Positions 17,078 to 26,700 of a stretch of 28,228 nt of DNA are shown piece by piece; positions within the stretch are counted from its first letter, which is position 1; every line of letters begins with the position of its first letter. The notes beneath the pieces are model-generated. The model worked only from the letters and a program-made list of their open reading frames with translations. It was not told the origin of the DNA and searched no databases. The stretch comes from Colimorpha_A sp045533115. GTDB taxonomy: Bacteria; Bacillota; Clostridia; Oscillospirales; CAG-272. The stretch is taken from assembly GCA_045533115.1 (NCBI GenBank), contig JAZSHF010000021.1:1-28228 (forward strand). The letters are read 5' to 3'. Made by a program: the position numbers and the translations under genes.

Positions 17078-18037
17078 ATGAAAATTGCAGTTTTATGCGG
17101 CGGGCTTTCACCCGAGCGCGAGGTGTCGATCGCATCGGGGAAAATGGTCGCCGAAGCGCTGAAAAGCCGAGGACACAAGGTCGCGCTTGTCGACCTTTGC
17201 GACGATATTCCGTCCGATTTGCCGTTCGGCGCCGCTTTCACGCCGAAGCAAAGAAACGCCCTTTCGGAGCGCGAGATCGGAAACGGAGTAATTGACCTTT
17301 GCCGCCGCGCAGACGCCGTTTTCCCCGCGCTTCACGGCGGTGTAGGCGAGGACGGACGGCTTCGCGCTACGCTTGAGCTTTTTGGTGTTCCCTGCGCGGG
17401 CGCGGATTTTTTGCCCTGCGCTATTGCGATGGATAAGGCGCTGTCGAAAACGCTCATCAAAAAAGCAGGCGTTGCCGTTCCGCGAGGAACGGTGTTGAGC
17501 GTTGGCGGAACGCTCGATAAACGGGCGTTGAAATTCCCCTGTGTCATAAAGCCGAATGATGGGGGTTCATCGCTCGGTGTTTCATTTGCGGAAAACGAAA
17601 GCGAGCTTGAATCGGCACTCAAAACGGCGTTTGCCGTGACCGACAAGGTCGTGATAGAGGAGAAGCTCGTGGGGCGCGAGCTGACGGTCGGAATAGTAAA
17701 CGGCAGGGCTTTGCCCGCGGTTGAGATCAAGCCCAAGGTCGGTTTTTACGATTATAAAAACAAATACACAGTCGGCGCAACCGAGGAAATCTGCCCCGCC
17801 CCTCTGACCGACGCAGAAGCGTCACGCCTGCGCCGTTCAGCCCTTGCCGCCGCTTCCGCGCTCGGAACAATGCCGCTCTGCCGCGTCGATTTCATTCTCT
17901 CGGGCGGAATTTTTTACTGTCTTGAAATAAATGCCCTGCCCGGCATGACCGAAACGAGCTTGCTCCCGCTTGCGGCGAAAGCGACAGGGATGGATTTTCC
18001 ACAGCTTTGTGAGGAAATACTAAAAACGGCGTTTTGA
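17078..18037 (+). CDS. ddl: D-alanine--D-alanine ligase
   Basis: The 319-residue ATP-grasp enzyme joins two D-Ala for peptidoglycan precursors in the cytoplasm. It opens with MKIAVLCGGLSPEREVS, has HGGVGEDG from His86, the ATP-binding IKPNDGGSSLGV, YDYKNKYTVG of the omega loop with its Tyr, CRVDF, and EINALPGMT near the end. Tyr and Lys in the omega loop fit a D-Ala and not a D-lactate ligase, as far as sequence allows. The ATG is fixed by the family N-terminus, yet its ribosome site (AAAGGA) is 12 bases away and lies in a hairpin stem. A frameshifted partial copy of its last 40 codons lies at 19262-19380. Confidence 0.93.
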   Translation: MKIAVLCGGLSPEREVSIASGKMVAEALKSRGHKVALVDLCDDIPSDLPFGAAFTPKQRNALSEREIGNGVIDLCRRADAVFPALHGGVGEDGRLRATLELFGVPCAGADFLPCAIAMDKALSKTLIKKAGVAVPRGTVLSVGGTLDKRALKFPCVIKPNDGGSSLGVSFAENESELESALKTAFAVTDKVVIEEKLVGRELTVGIVNGRALPAVEIKPKVGFYDYKNKYTVGATEEICPAPLTDAEASRLRRSALAAASALGTMPLCRVDFILSGGIFYCLEINALPGMTETSLLPLAAKATGMDFPQLCEEILKTAF

Positions 18038-18089
18038 GGAGAAGGCATGACAACCTCCCGATGCTTCGCTGCGTTAATTGTCCGAAGGG

Positions 18090-18118
18090 TTGCAAACGGA
18101 TCTCATCTGTGATATAAT
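18090..18118 (+). promoter_or_regulatory. Sigma-A promoter of the CapA-like gene
   Basis: TTGCAA, 17 bases, TATAAT with TG one base before the -10 box, 29 bases before the start codon. Confidence 0.82.
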
Positions 18119-18147
18119 AATGACATCAGCATTTGGAGGAAAACAGG

Positions 18148-19227
18148 ATGAAGAAAATGTTAGCGTTGCTTATTGCCGCCGTTGCGCTGGTATCGCTTGC
18201 CGCTTGCGACGGGGATAATAAGGACACGTCGGGAGAAACTGCGTCAACGACAACGGTCGCAGACACTACCGCGGCCGAAACGACGGAGCCGCCCGTGACA
18301 ACTCCTGCCGAAACCGAGCCGCCTGAGGACAAAGTGTACACCTTGACCTTTGTAGGTGACTGCACACTTGGCACGGCACCGTCAAAGATGTCTTACAGCA
18401 AATGCTTTATAAATCTCGTAAAAAATAATAATTACGAATACCCCTTTGCTTCCGTATCTGAGTACTTCAGAAACGACGATTGCACGTTTATCAATCTTGA
18501 AAGCGTGCTTGCAAATTCCGGCACGCCTGAGGATAAAAAGTTCACGTTCCGCGGGCCCGTGGATTTCGTGAATATCATGACGGGCTCTTCCGTTGAAGTC
18601 GCAAACCTCGCAAATAACCATACGTATGATTTTGGAGCACCGGGTTACGAATCTACGATCAACACCTTGAAGGCAAATAACGTTACGTACATTGAAAAGA
18701 ACGGCTACGCTTTATACACTACGGAAAGCGGCTTGACCATTGGTATGTACGGTATCAATTTCGATCTTGACGAAAATGACATGAAAAAAGATATTGCGTT
18801 GCTCAAGGATGCGGGCGCAGAAGTCATTGTAGCTGCGATTCACTGGGGTATTGAAAAGTCATATACACAAAATTCCGAACAAATTTCCATTGGGCACAAG
18901 CTTATTGATGCAGGTGTAGATATTGTATGGGGACATCACCCACACGTGTTGCAGCCCGTTGAAGAATACAATGGCGGTATTATCTACTACAGCACCGCAA
19001 ACTTCTCTTTTGGAGGCAACCACAACCCTCCCGATAAGGACACCGCCGTATTCCGTCAGACTGTCATCGAGACTCCCGACGGTAAGTTTAAGCTCGGAGA
19101 GCTAACTGTGATCCCCTGCCGAGTAAGCTCAAAAACAAGCTACAACGATTTCCAGCCCACTCCTTACACGGTAGACAGTGAAGCGTACAAGCGTACTATG
19201 AACAAGCTGTTTCCTAAATCCAATTAA
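18148..19227 (+). CDS. CapA family lipoprotein (PGA_cap metallophosphatase-like)
   Basis: GGAGGA lies seven bases before the ATG at 18148; a TTG fifteen bases upstream is in frame but falls just before the ribosome site. The 359-residue product has lipobox LAAC (Cys20), a Thr/Glu/Pro-rich linker (30-60) and a CapA domain with the calcineurin-like metal motifs: VGD (Asp71), INLES, ANNHTYDFG, IHWGIEKSY and GHHPHVLQP. The family is named for poly-gamma-glutamate capsule synthesis, but many Clostridia members have no capsule operon, as here, so a role in cell-surface phosphoester or wall chemistry is equally likely. It acts outside the membrane. Confidence 0.9.
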   Translation: MKKMLALLIAAVALVSLAACDGDNKDTSGETASTTTVADTTAAETTEPPVTTPAETEPPEDKVYTLTFVGDCTLGTAPSKMSYSKCFINLVKNNNYEYPFASVSEYFRNDDCTFINLESVLANSGTPEDKKFTFRGPVDFVNIMTGSSVEVANLANNHTYDFGAPGYESTINTLKANNVTYIEKNGYALYTTESGLTIGMYGINFDLDENDMKKDIALLKDAGAEVIVAAIHWGIEKSYTQNSEQISIGHKLIDAGVDIVWGHHPHVLQPVEEYNGGIIYYSTANFSFGGNHNPPDKDTAVFRQTVIETPDGKFKLGELTVIPCRVSSKTSYNDFQPTPYTVDSEAYKRTMNKLFPKSN

Positions 19228-19261
19228 CTAAAGATATTATTTGCGCCCGAAAACGGCACGT

Positions 19262-19380
19262 ATTTGAATAAAATCAACTCTTTAAGGGCGAAAGACAAAG
19301 AAGCTGCTTGCGCTTACCGCAAAGACGGTTGGCATCACGTTTCCGAGCTGTGCGAGGAGATATTGAAAACGGCGTTGTAG
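19262..19380 (+). pseudogene. Remnant of a second ddl 3' end
   Basis: From 19304 one frame reads LLALTAKTVGITFP, matching LLPLAAKATGMDFP of the intact ligase; after a one-base loss the next frame reads SELCEEILKTAL and a stop, matching PQLCEEILKTAF and its stop. The weaker match before 19304 (TTTGAA..AAAT..) lines up with the LEIN codons. The rest of the gene is missing. The remainder of the 19228-19456 gap holds a GGGGCGGCC...GATCGCCCGCCC partial palindrome and no gene. Confidence 0.7.
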
Positions 19381-19456
19381 GGGCGGCCCTTGGGAAAATC
19401 CAAGGCTTATTTCAGCCGCTGCGTTTTGATCGCCCGCCCTTCGCCGCTTCGACAGT

Positions 19457-19495
19457 AAAATGGGAACCCGCCGAATGGCGGGTTCCCATTTTTGT
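19457..19495. terminator. Bidirectional terminator after the repressor gene
   Basis: AAAATGGGAACCCGCC and GGCGGGTTCCCATTTT pair around GAAT, with T-runs on both strands. It ends the minus-strand repressor gene and would block transcripts from the left. Confidence 0.92.
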
Positions 19496-19497
19496 AC

Positions 19498-20103
19498 TCA
19501 TTCATTTTTCGATACGAATTTTTTTATAAGATCGAGAATTATTTTACGTTCTTCGGTTGTCAGCTTCGAATACAGCTCTAAAAATTCTCTGTCTTGAGAG
19601 TCGGATAATGCGGCGAACGGCGAAACGGACTTGTTGATCCATATAGGATCACAATGCAACTCGTTATACGGGGTGTGATCATCTTTTTCTTCCATGCCGA
19701 GGAGATAGTCGGTTGACACCTCAAGATAATTAGCGATTTTAATTGCGGCATTGATGGATGGCGGCGTGTTCCTTGCTTCTATACCGATCAGCAAGCTCGC
19801 CGTTGTTCCGAGATCACATGCCATCTGTTCAACGGTAATTCCCTTTTGCTCGCGCACTTGCTTCATGAGCTTTCCGAAGCCGGAGAGAAGAGAGGAGCTT
19901 GTCGCTTCGGCGGGTTCGTTATTATCGAGAAGATAATCTACCGACACGCCGAAATACGCGGATATCTTTTTGAGCATTTCGTAATCGGGAGCGCGTTTTC
20001 CCGTTTCCCATTGACATAATGTGTTTGCCGGAACTCCGATCGCTTCGGCGAATTCTTTTTGAGATATTTCTCTTGAAATTCTCAATTCACGAATTTTAGT
20101 CAT
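19498..20103 (-). CDS. XRE-type repressor with two HTH domains
   Basis: The 201-residue protein has two HTH_3 domains in a row. The first (about 4-60) runs IRELRISREISQKEFAEAIG with recognition helix region PANTLCQWETGKRAPDYEML; the second (about 76-138) runs KQVREQKGITVEQMACDLG and ends DYLLGMEE. The C-terminal 40 residues (LSDSQDREFLELYSKLTTEERKIILDLIKKF) form a helical part likely for dimer formation. AAGGAG lies seven bases before the ATG. There is no peptidase domain of LexA/CI type, so release from DNA would need another signal. It sits beside four operator-like palindromes and a divergent promoter, which fits an auto-regulated switch as in phage immunity regions. Confidence 0.88.
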   Translation of the reverse strand: MTKIRELRISREISQKEFAEAIGVPANTLCQWETGKRAPDYEMLKKISAYFGVSVDYLLDNNEPAEATSSSLLSGFGKLMKQVREQKGITVEQMACDLGTTASLLIGIEARNTPPSINAAIKIANYLEVSTDYLLGMEEKDDHTPYNELHCDPIWINKSVSPFAALSDSQDREFLELYSKLTTEERKIILDLIKKFVSKNE

Positions 20104-20123
20104 AAGATCACTCCTTCCATCTT

Positions 20124-20152
20124 ATTTTAATTCACAATTTGTGATTCGTCAA
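20124..20152 (-). promoter_or_regulatory. Promoter of the repressor gene
   Basis: Minus strand: TTGACG, 17 bases, TAAAAT. The palindrome TCACAATTTGTGA lies inside the spacer, so bound repressor would shut its own promoter. Confidence 0.75.
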
Positions 20153-20245
20153 TATAATTCTCAAATCGTGAAAATAATTTAATTTTTTTCAAAAAAGGTA
20201 TTGACAATTCACACATCGAGAATTATAATGTTCTCGTGCTGAGAA
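20131..20245. promoter_or_regulatory. Four operator-like palindromes, TTCnC-N5-GnGAA
   Basis: TTCACAATTTGTGAT (20131-20145), TTCTCAAATCGTGAA (20158-20172), TTCACACATCGAGAA (20208-20222) and TTCTCGTGCTGAGAA (20231-20245) share one 15-base pattern. The first lies in the spacer of the repressor promoter, the third in the spacer of the divergent promoter, the fourth just after its -10. They are the likely binding sites of the adjacent HTH protein (inferred). Confidence 0.75.
20201..20229 (+). promoter_or_regulatory. Fully consensus divergent promoter
   Basis: TTGACA, 17 bases, TATAAT: no mismatch to the sigma-A consensus. An operator-like palindrome fills the spacer, so the promoter is probably very strong and held off by the repressor. 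Confidence 0.9.
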
Positions 20246-20326
20246 TATGAGCGTTCTCGCGAGGAAGCTCGGAACCGCTCTGAATATGGATTCGGAGAAT
20301 TAAGGTGAGCAATAGGAGGAAACGAA

Positions 20327-20542
20327 ATGAAATATGCCTTGATTCGGGGTTCATACTCGATTGACGGAGAATCTCATGTAGGTTACGGTATTTGCTGTAC
20401 CGAGGACAGCGCTCTGTTATTTGAAGATCTGACGGTTGATCCGACAGCTGCTGCAAGATTGGTTAAGCTTTGTAACGACTCAGATCTTTCGCCTGTTCAT
20501 CTTAGGGGCGTGGTAGAAGATTTTCTTGTTGAATCCAAATGA
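20327..20542 (+). CDS. 71-residue protein, DUF6514-like
   Basis: AGGAGG lies eight bases before the ATG, and the consensus promoter with operators lies about 100 bases upstream, so this is the gene the repressor most directly controls. The product is acidic, starts MKYALIRGSYSIDGES, has a YGICCTED strand pair, and ends in a helix and the pattern L-x-P-V-H-L-R-G-V-V-E-D-F-L. From memory this C-terminal pattern fits DUF6514, short Clostridia proteins of unknown role. No membrane segment or DNA-binding motif is seen. An early-phase phage-type regulator or accessory protein is possible from the context alone. Confidence 0.8.
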   Translation: MKYALIRGSYSIDGESHVGYGICCTEDSALLFEDLTVDPTAAARLVKLCNDSDLSPVHLRGVVEDFLVESK

Positions 20543-20759
20543 CTGAAAGCCGCAGGCAATGTATCTCGACCGGCACGAGTATCTCGCCTTCGGCGAGTAT
20601 TTTTCGCCACGCCGCTTGTGAGCAAGCTCCCGGACGGCGTTCGGCTCAAATGCGAACTCGTTGCGCTCTCGCGCCGAGCTCGCTCGACGAGCAAGCAAAA
20701 TAAAATAGGGGTGCTATTGCACCCCTCGTGACTCTCCGCTTCGCGGACGAGTATCAGAA
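20543..20759. other. GC-rich junction region with several hairpins, no gene
   Basis: The stretch holds palindromes CTCGCCTTCGGCGAG, GAGCAAGCTC and TCCGCTTCGCGGA and is richer in GC than the flanks. Both minus-strand frames through it are open but lack ribosome sites. It joins the promoter-driven small gene to a giant frame that has no start signal of its own, so it is probably a recombination scar or a dispersed repeat. Confidence 0.5.
20707..20726 (-). terminator. Leftward terminator-like hairpin before the giant frame
   Basis: AGGGGTGC and GCACCCCT pair around a four-base loop. On the minus strand ATTTTATTTTG follows, so it works for leftward transcripts; on the plus strand there is no T-run. 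Confidence 0.65.
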
Positions 20760-23700
20760 ATGATTTTCGGCGGTATTGGCAAGCGGTTCAATGCTTTAGG
20801 TTATAGCGAGGGTCTTTCGTCTATCGACGATGTGGCTGCCAAGAAGATGAGTAATATCGCTGCCAAGTTCATTAAAAGCGAAGCCGGGAAAAAGGTTTTA
20901 GGCAACACGGTCGAATACGCGGTTAAATCCGGCGCAGAAGGTATTGAGGAAGTTCTTGCAGGACTTGGAACGGCTGTCGCCAAAGATGCAATTTTGCCCA
21001 ATGGCGAAAATGAAAAAGCATTTCGTGAAATCCTCAAAGACGAAAACTTGCTTGAACAGTTTGTTGTCGGCTCAATCGTCAGCGGGCTATCCCAGTCGGG
21101 CTATCTTCCCGGCTCTTACGACGGCAGCTTAAGAGATGCAAACAAGTCGGGTAAGGATTTTATTACCGGGTTGAATGCAAACGAGCAGGCGGTTATCGAC
21201 AAAGAGTTCAATAACAGAGTCGCCGAAGCCGAGAAAAGCGGAAAGCTCTCCGGGAAGGACAAAAACAAGATATACGACGACGTTGTCAAAGCCCTCGAAA
21301 AAGGAGATATCTCCATCGACGTTATCGAGGAAGTTCTTGGCGGTGATACGTACAAGTCGTATCAGGATGCGGTCAAGAACGAGGATGCGGCTATCAAGCC
21401 CCTTCTTGACGAAGCAAAGTCCGTCAATGACGAGTTCAAAGCCCTTAATCAGATGAAGATAGGTGAGAGAACAGGCGAGCAGACTGACAGACTTGAGAAG
21501 TTAAGGGCGAGAAAAGCCGAGCTTCAGGAGCAGATAAAGAACACGAAAAAAACCTCGGAGAGGGACTTCCTTCAAAAGAAGTACAAGAACGAGGCGTATG
21601 AGCTTGCCAAGGGAAGCAAGCTTGAAGAGAGCTACAACGAGAGGACGCGGCGCGGACAGGCGTTCACTGCCGACGTTACAAAGTATAAAGGCAAGCAGAG
21701 AGCTATCGTTCAGAAGGCGATCGACAGCGGCATACTCAACAACACGAATAAGACGCACGATTTCGTAGACCTCGTCGCGAGGATCGCGGGCGACAAGGGC
21801 GTTGACTTCGATTTCCTCAACAATGCGAAGCTGAAGGAATCGGGATTTGCTCTTGACGGCGTGACTGTCAACGGATATTTCGATGCGAGCACGAAAAGCA
21901 TCGGAATCAACCTCAATTCCGCAAAGGCGCTCAATACCGTCGTAGGTCATGAGATCACGCACGTGCTTGAGGGAACGAAGCTTTACAACGAGCTTCAGAA
22001 GGCAGTCACGGAATACGCGAAGACCAAGGGCGAGTATAAGAGCAGACGCGACGCTCTTGCGGAGCTTTACAAGAACGTAGAGAACGCAGACATTGATGCC
22101 GAGCTTACTGCCGATCTCGTCGGTGACTATCTTTTCACCGATGCGGATTTCGTCAATAACCTTTCCGCAAATCACAGAAACGTTTTCCAGAAGATCTACG
22201 ACGAGATAAAGTATCTTTGCAAGGTTGTAACCGCAGGAAGCAAGGAAGCAAGACAGCTTGAGAAGGTCAAGAAGACGTTTGAAGATGCCTTCCGCGCGGA
22301 AACAAAAAATAACGCCCAGGAGGGCGGGGTAAAGTATGCGTTAACAGAGTATACTGATCATCAAAAAGAAAATTGGAAGTCCAGTAATCGCATTGTAGTA
22401 TTTGAGGGGAACGAACAACTTTCACAGTTTATTCGAAACTCCATTGAAAATAATCGAATGGACAAAAAACTATATTTTGGCGCAATTCCGCAGGATTTGG
22501 CAATACGGATAGCCGATGATACTGGTTTGAATGTCGAAAACTATAATGTGTCATTAGGGTCGCAAGAAATCAGAAAGATATTGAAAGATCATGGAGATGA
22601 TGCGAAAGAATCATTAAGAGGTCAAAGGGCGGTAACTGAGGACGACTTCGCACATATCGTAGATGACGTTCTAAACCCGTCGAAAGTGCAGCTTTCTGAT
22701 GACACTTATATGGGCAAGCCAGCGATAATATTTACAGGAACGCACAACGGAAGAATGAACGTTGTTGCGGTTGTGTCTGACAAACGGCTTGATCTTTTTG
22801 TGCAAACAATTTATGTGAATGTAAAAAAAGAAAACCTTGCCACGCCGACAGGTGAACAAGCCCCTATCAATACGCCCGAAGCGAACAGTGGTACAGTTTT
22901 CTCTGATAACAGTATACCACAAAATCAAAAAAAGTCAACACAAAATACAAAAAAATCTCTTTCGGCGCAAAACGACGACCTCGGACCGATAGGCGACTAC
23001 AACGTATACGGCGAGGACGTTGCGCTTGAGGGATCGCTTCCTGATGACTATGCGCCGATAGGAGAAACGGCAAATTCCCAGACGTCTGTCGATTCGGAGA
23101 GCAGGAAAGAGCGTCAGGCGTTCACCGCCGACGTTACGAAGTATAACGATAAGCAGAGGGCTATCGTACAGAAGGCCATCGACAGCGGTATTCTCAATAA
23201 CACGAATAAGACGCATGATTTCGTAGACCTCATAGCGAGGATCGCGGGCGGCAAGAATATTGACTTCGATTTTCTCAACAATGCGAAGCTGAGGGAATCG
23301 GGCTTTGCCCTTGACGGCGTTACGGTCAACGGATATTTCGACGCAAACACGAAAAGCGTCGGCATCAACCTCAATTCCGCGAAGGCGCTAAACACCGTCG
23401 TCGGTCACGAGATCACGCACGTGCTTGAGGGAACGGAGCTTTACAGCGAGCTACAGAAGGCAGTCACGGAATACGCGAAGACCAAGGGTGAGTATAAGAG
23501 CAGACGCGACGCTCTCGCGGAGCTTTACAAGAACGTAGAGAACGCGGACATTGACGCCGAGCTTACTGCTGATCTCGTCGGTGACTATCTCTTCACCGAC
23601 GCGGATTTCGTCAATAACCTTTCCGCAAATCACAGGAACGTATTTCAGAAGATCTACGACGAGGTCAAGTATCTTTGCAAGATCGCGACCGCAGGAAGCA

Positions 23701-26700
23701 AGGAAGCAAGACAGCTTGAGAAAGTCAAAAAGACCTTCGAGGATGCTTTCCGCGCGGAAACAAAAAATACCGCCCAGGAGGGCGGTACAAAGTATTCATT
23801 GTATCTTTCCGAGCAGGACATCCCCGATTATCTAAAAGCCGGAAGCAGGCAAAACAAAAATAGGCAAATGCGCTATGAAGAAGGTCAGCGTATGATCGTT
23901 TCTACTGATGCGGAGTTCGATTCATTTGTAAAAAGATCCATAGAGGGCAGCCATAACGAGATGGTTGCTTACGGAAAAGTGGACGATCTTCTTGCAAGGC
24001 AGGTGAAAAAGATTTCCAATTCTCAAATCGATATAGCAGATGCCTATTTGGAACTACTTTCAGATGATATAAAACACGCCTACAACGAGCATTATAAAGC
24101 CAAAGAACCCGGTGATTTGGATATGACCGTCGATGATTTGATTTTTGCATTAAAAAATGTTAATCAGAGCGAGGTTGTGAGTGCAAGACAATATAAGGAC
24201 GGTGCACAGAGAGCCACGTTGGCAATACCAACTGATGATGGTATGATGATATTGGTAGAACTGGCTTCCAAGTCCGCAGGTGCCTTGCGCCTCAAGACTG
24301 GATGGAAAATCACCAACGAAAAATTCGCACAAAAATATAGAGGCAGCACATCTGCCACGGGGAGCCAAAGCTCCACCAATACCGTGAGTGATGATACCAC
24401 CTCTAACAACAGTATACCACAAAATCAGAAAAAGTCAACACAAAATACAAAAAATTCTCTTTCGGCGCAAAACGACGACCTCGGGCCGATAGGTGACTAC
24501 AACGTATACGGCAAGGACGTTGCTCTTAAGGGCTCGCTTCCTGATGACTTTGCGCCGATAGGCGAAACGGCAAATTCCCAGACGTCTGTTGATTCGGAGA
24601 GCAGGAAAGAGCGTCAGGCGTTCACCGCTGACGTTACGAAGTATAACGATAAGCAGCGGGCTATCGTTCAGAAAGCCATTGACAGCGGTATTCTCAATAA
24701 CACGAACAAGACGCACGATTTTGTAGACCTCGTCGCGAGGATCGCGGGCGGAAAGAATATTGATTTCGATTTTCTCAACAACGAGAAGCTGAAGGAATCG
24801 GGCTTTGCCCTTGACGGCGTTACGGTCAACGGATATTTTGATTCTGCGACGAAAAGCGTCGGGATCAACGTGGGTTCCGCGAAGGCGCTTAACACCGTCG
24901 TCGGTCACGAGATCACGCACGTGCTTGAGGGAACCGAGCTTTATGCCGAGCTTCAGAAGGCGGTCACCGAATACGCGAAGACCAAGGGCGAATACCAGAG
25001 CCGATATGATGCGCTTGCGGAGCTTTACAAGAACGTAGAGAACGCGGACATTGACACCGAGCTTACCGCCGATCTCGTCGGTGACTATCTCTTTACCGAC
25101 GCGGATTTCGTCAATAACCTTTCGGCAAATCATCGGAACGTATTTCAGAAGATCTACGACGAGGTCAAGTATCTTTACAAGATCGCGACCGCAGGAAGCA
25201 AGGAAGCAAGACAGCTTGAGAAGGTCAAGAAGACGTTTGAAGATGCCTTCCGCGCGGAAACAAAAAACACCGCCCAGGAGGGCGGAGTGAAGTATTCTAT
25301 TGTTGCATTGGAAGATGGAAAAACCTATGTAGAGGCAAGCCGCAACGTAATCAATGGAACGACAAGAGATTCGCAGCGTAAGGATATTAGCAATTTCTTC
25401 TCTGCGTTACTACAGAACAATTCTTCTATGGATATTCACACGATCGAGGGAGACGTTCTAACAATAACAAAGGCGGATACGGCACATAAGGCGAGAGATG
25501 ACTATAAGTCCATCAATGGTCAACCCGTTCAAATGACCGATGAGGAATTTGCGGTAAAGTTGAATGTTGAGGCACACATAGATGAAGTTGCTGAAGTGTC
25601 AAAGAAAATCGGTCAAGAGGCGGACAGCAAAAATCATTCTTTTGCAAAAGACGGTTTTACTTATCGTAGGGCGTACTTCAAGGATTTTGACGGTCAATAT
25701 TATGAAGTCACCTTGTCAATAGGACACAACGGAACTGTTGCGACGGTTTACAATGTCGGCAAAATAAAAGAAGGCGTTTCACCTTCAGCTAAAATAATAG
25801 CCGTTGTGGGGTCAAAGCCCCTTGGTAAATCACCTTCTAGTAATAGTATATCACAAAATTCGGAAAAGTCAACACAAAATACAAAAAATTCTCTTTCGGC
25901 GCAGAATGACGACCTCGGGCCGATAGGTGACTACAACGTGTACGGCGAGGACGTCGCTCTTGAGGGTCCGCTTCCTGATGACTATGCGCCGATCGGCGAA
26001 GATACGAGTGTTACCGGATTCACGGGTGAGTACACAGGCAGACACTATAATGCGAAGCAGAGCGAGCTTCTTTCTGCCCTGCCCGTTGAAGCGTTGCAGA
26101 ACGCGGTCGACGCAAACGGAAATCTGTCGTTTAATGTTATCGGTCTTGGCGGCGATGCAGCCGCACAGCAGGCGTGGAAGGATGCAGGGCTGACTTATGA
26201 GGAAGACGGAAGAGTCTACGTTGACGAGAACGCCGTTCTTGACGAGAGGGATAGACGCAGAAAGGCAAATTCCCAGACGTCTGTTGATTCGAAGAACGGA
26301 AACGTCAACCGAGTTGATACATCGAGCAAGGAATATATCAGTTTTGAAGACTTTGCGAATACCGACAGTTCCGTATGGCGAAATGTTGAGTATGACGATA
26401 CTGCTACCAAGTCTGCCATAATGCAAGAAGTTCACGATGCTATGGTGAAAGACGGTTCGGTTATTCAGGTATCCGAAAACGTCACGAGCCGCGTCGAGGA
26501 ATCATTCCCCGATCTTCGCGGAATGAAGAAAAAGGAACGCACACCGATTCTTAAAGAAGCAATTAACAAGCTCAAGACCAATCTTCGACAGTTCCTAAAC
26601 GGGTTTAAGAATCAGACCTTTGAATTTGAAGTTGACGGAAAGGTGCTTGAGGCAAAGCTTTACAATACCGGCATTAACGAGGTGCTTGAGAAGATCACGC

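Noticed and set aside
19236..19266. FAPENGTY-like codons after the CapA-like gene, similar to the surface-protein motif
   Set aside because: Only about 25 bases match and no frame continues; chance is likely.
20247..20303. 18-codon frame (MSVLARKLGTALNMDSEN) after the divergent promoter, possible leader peptide
   Set aside because: No ribosome site, and it overlaps the region of operator-like sequence; too short to support.
20480..20698. Minus-strand frames of 65-72 codons in the GC-rich junction
   Set aside because: Arg/Ala/Ser-rich translation of palindromic DNA with no ribosome site; probably not genes.
21501..25133. Minus-strand frames of 220-230 codons in each peptidase module (21501-22175, 24435-25133) and a shorter one at 23451-23633
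   Set aside because: They recur only because the sense modules are duplicated; no ribosome sites, and they do not line up as products of the antisense promoters.
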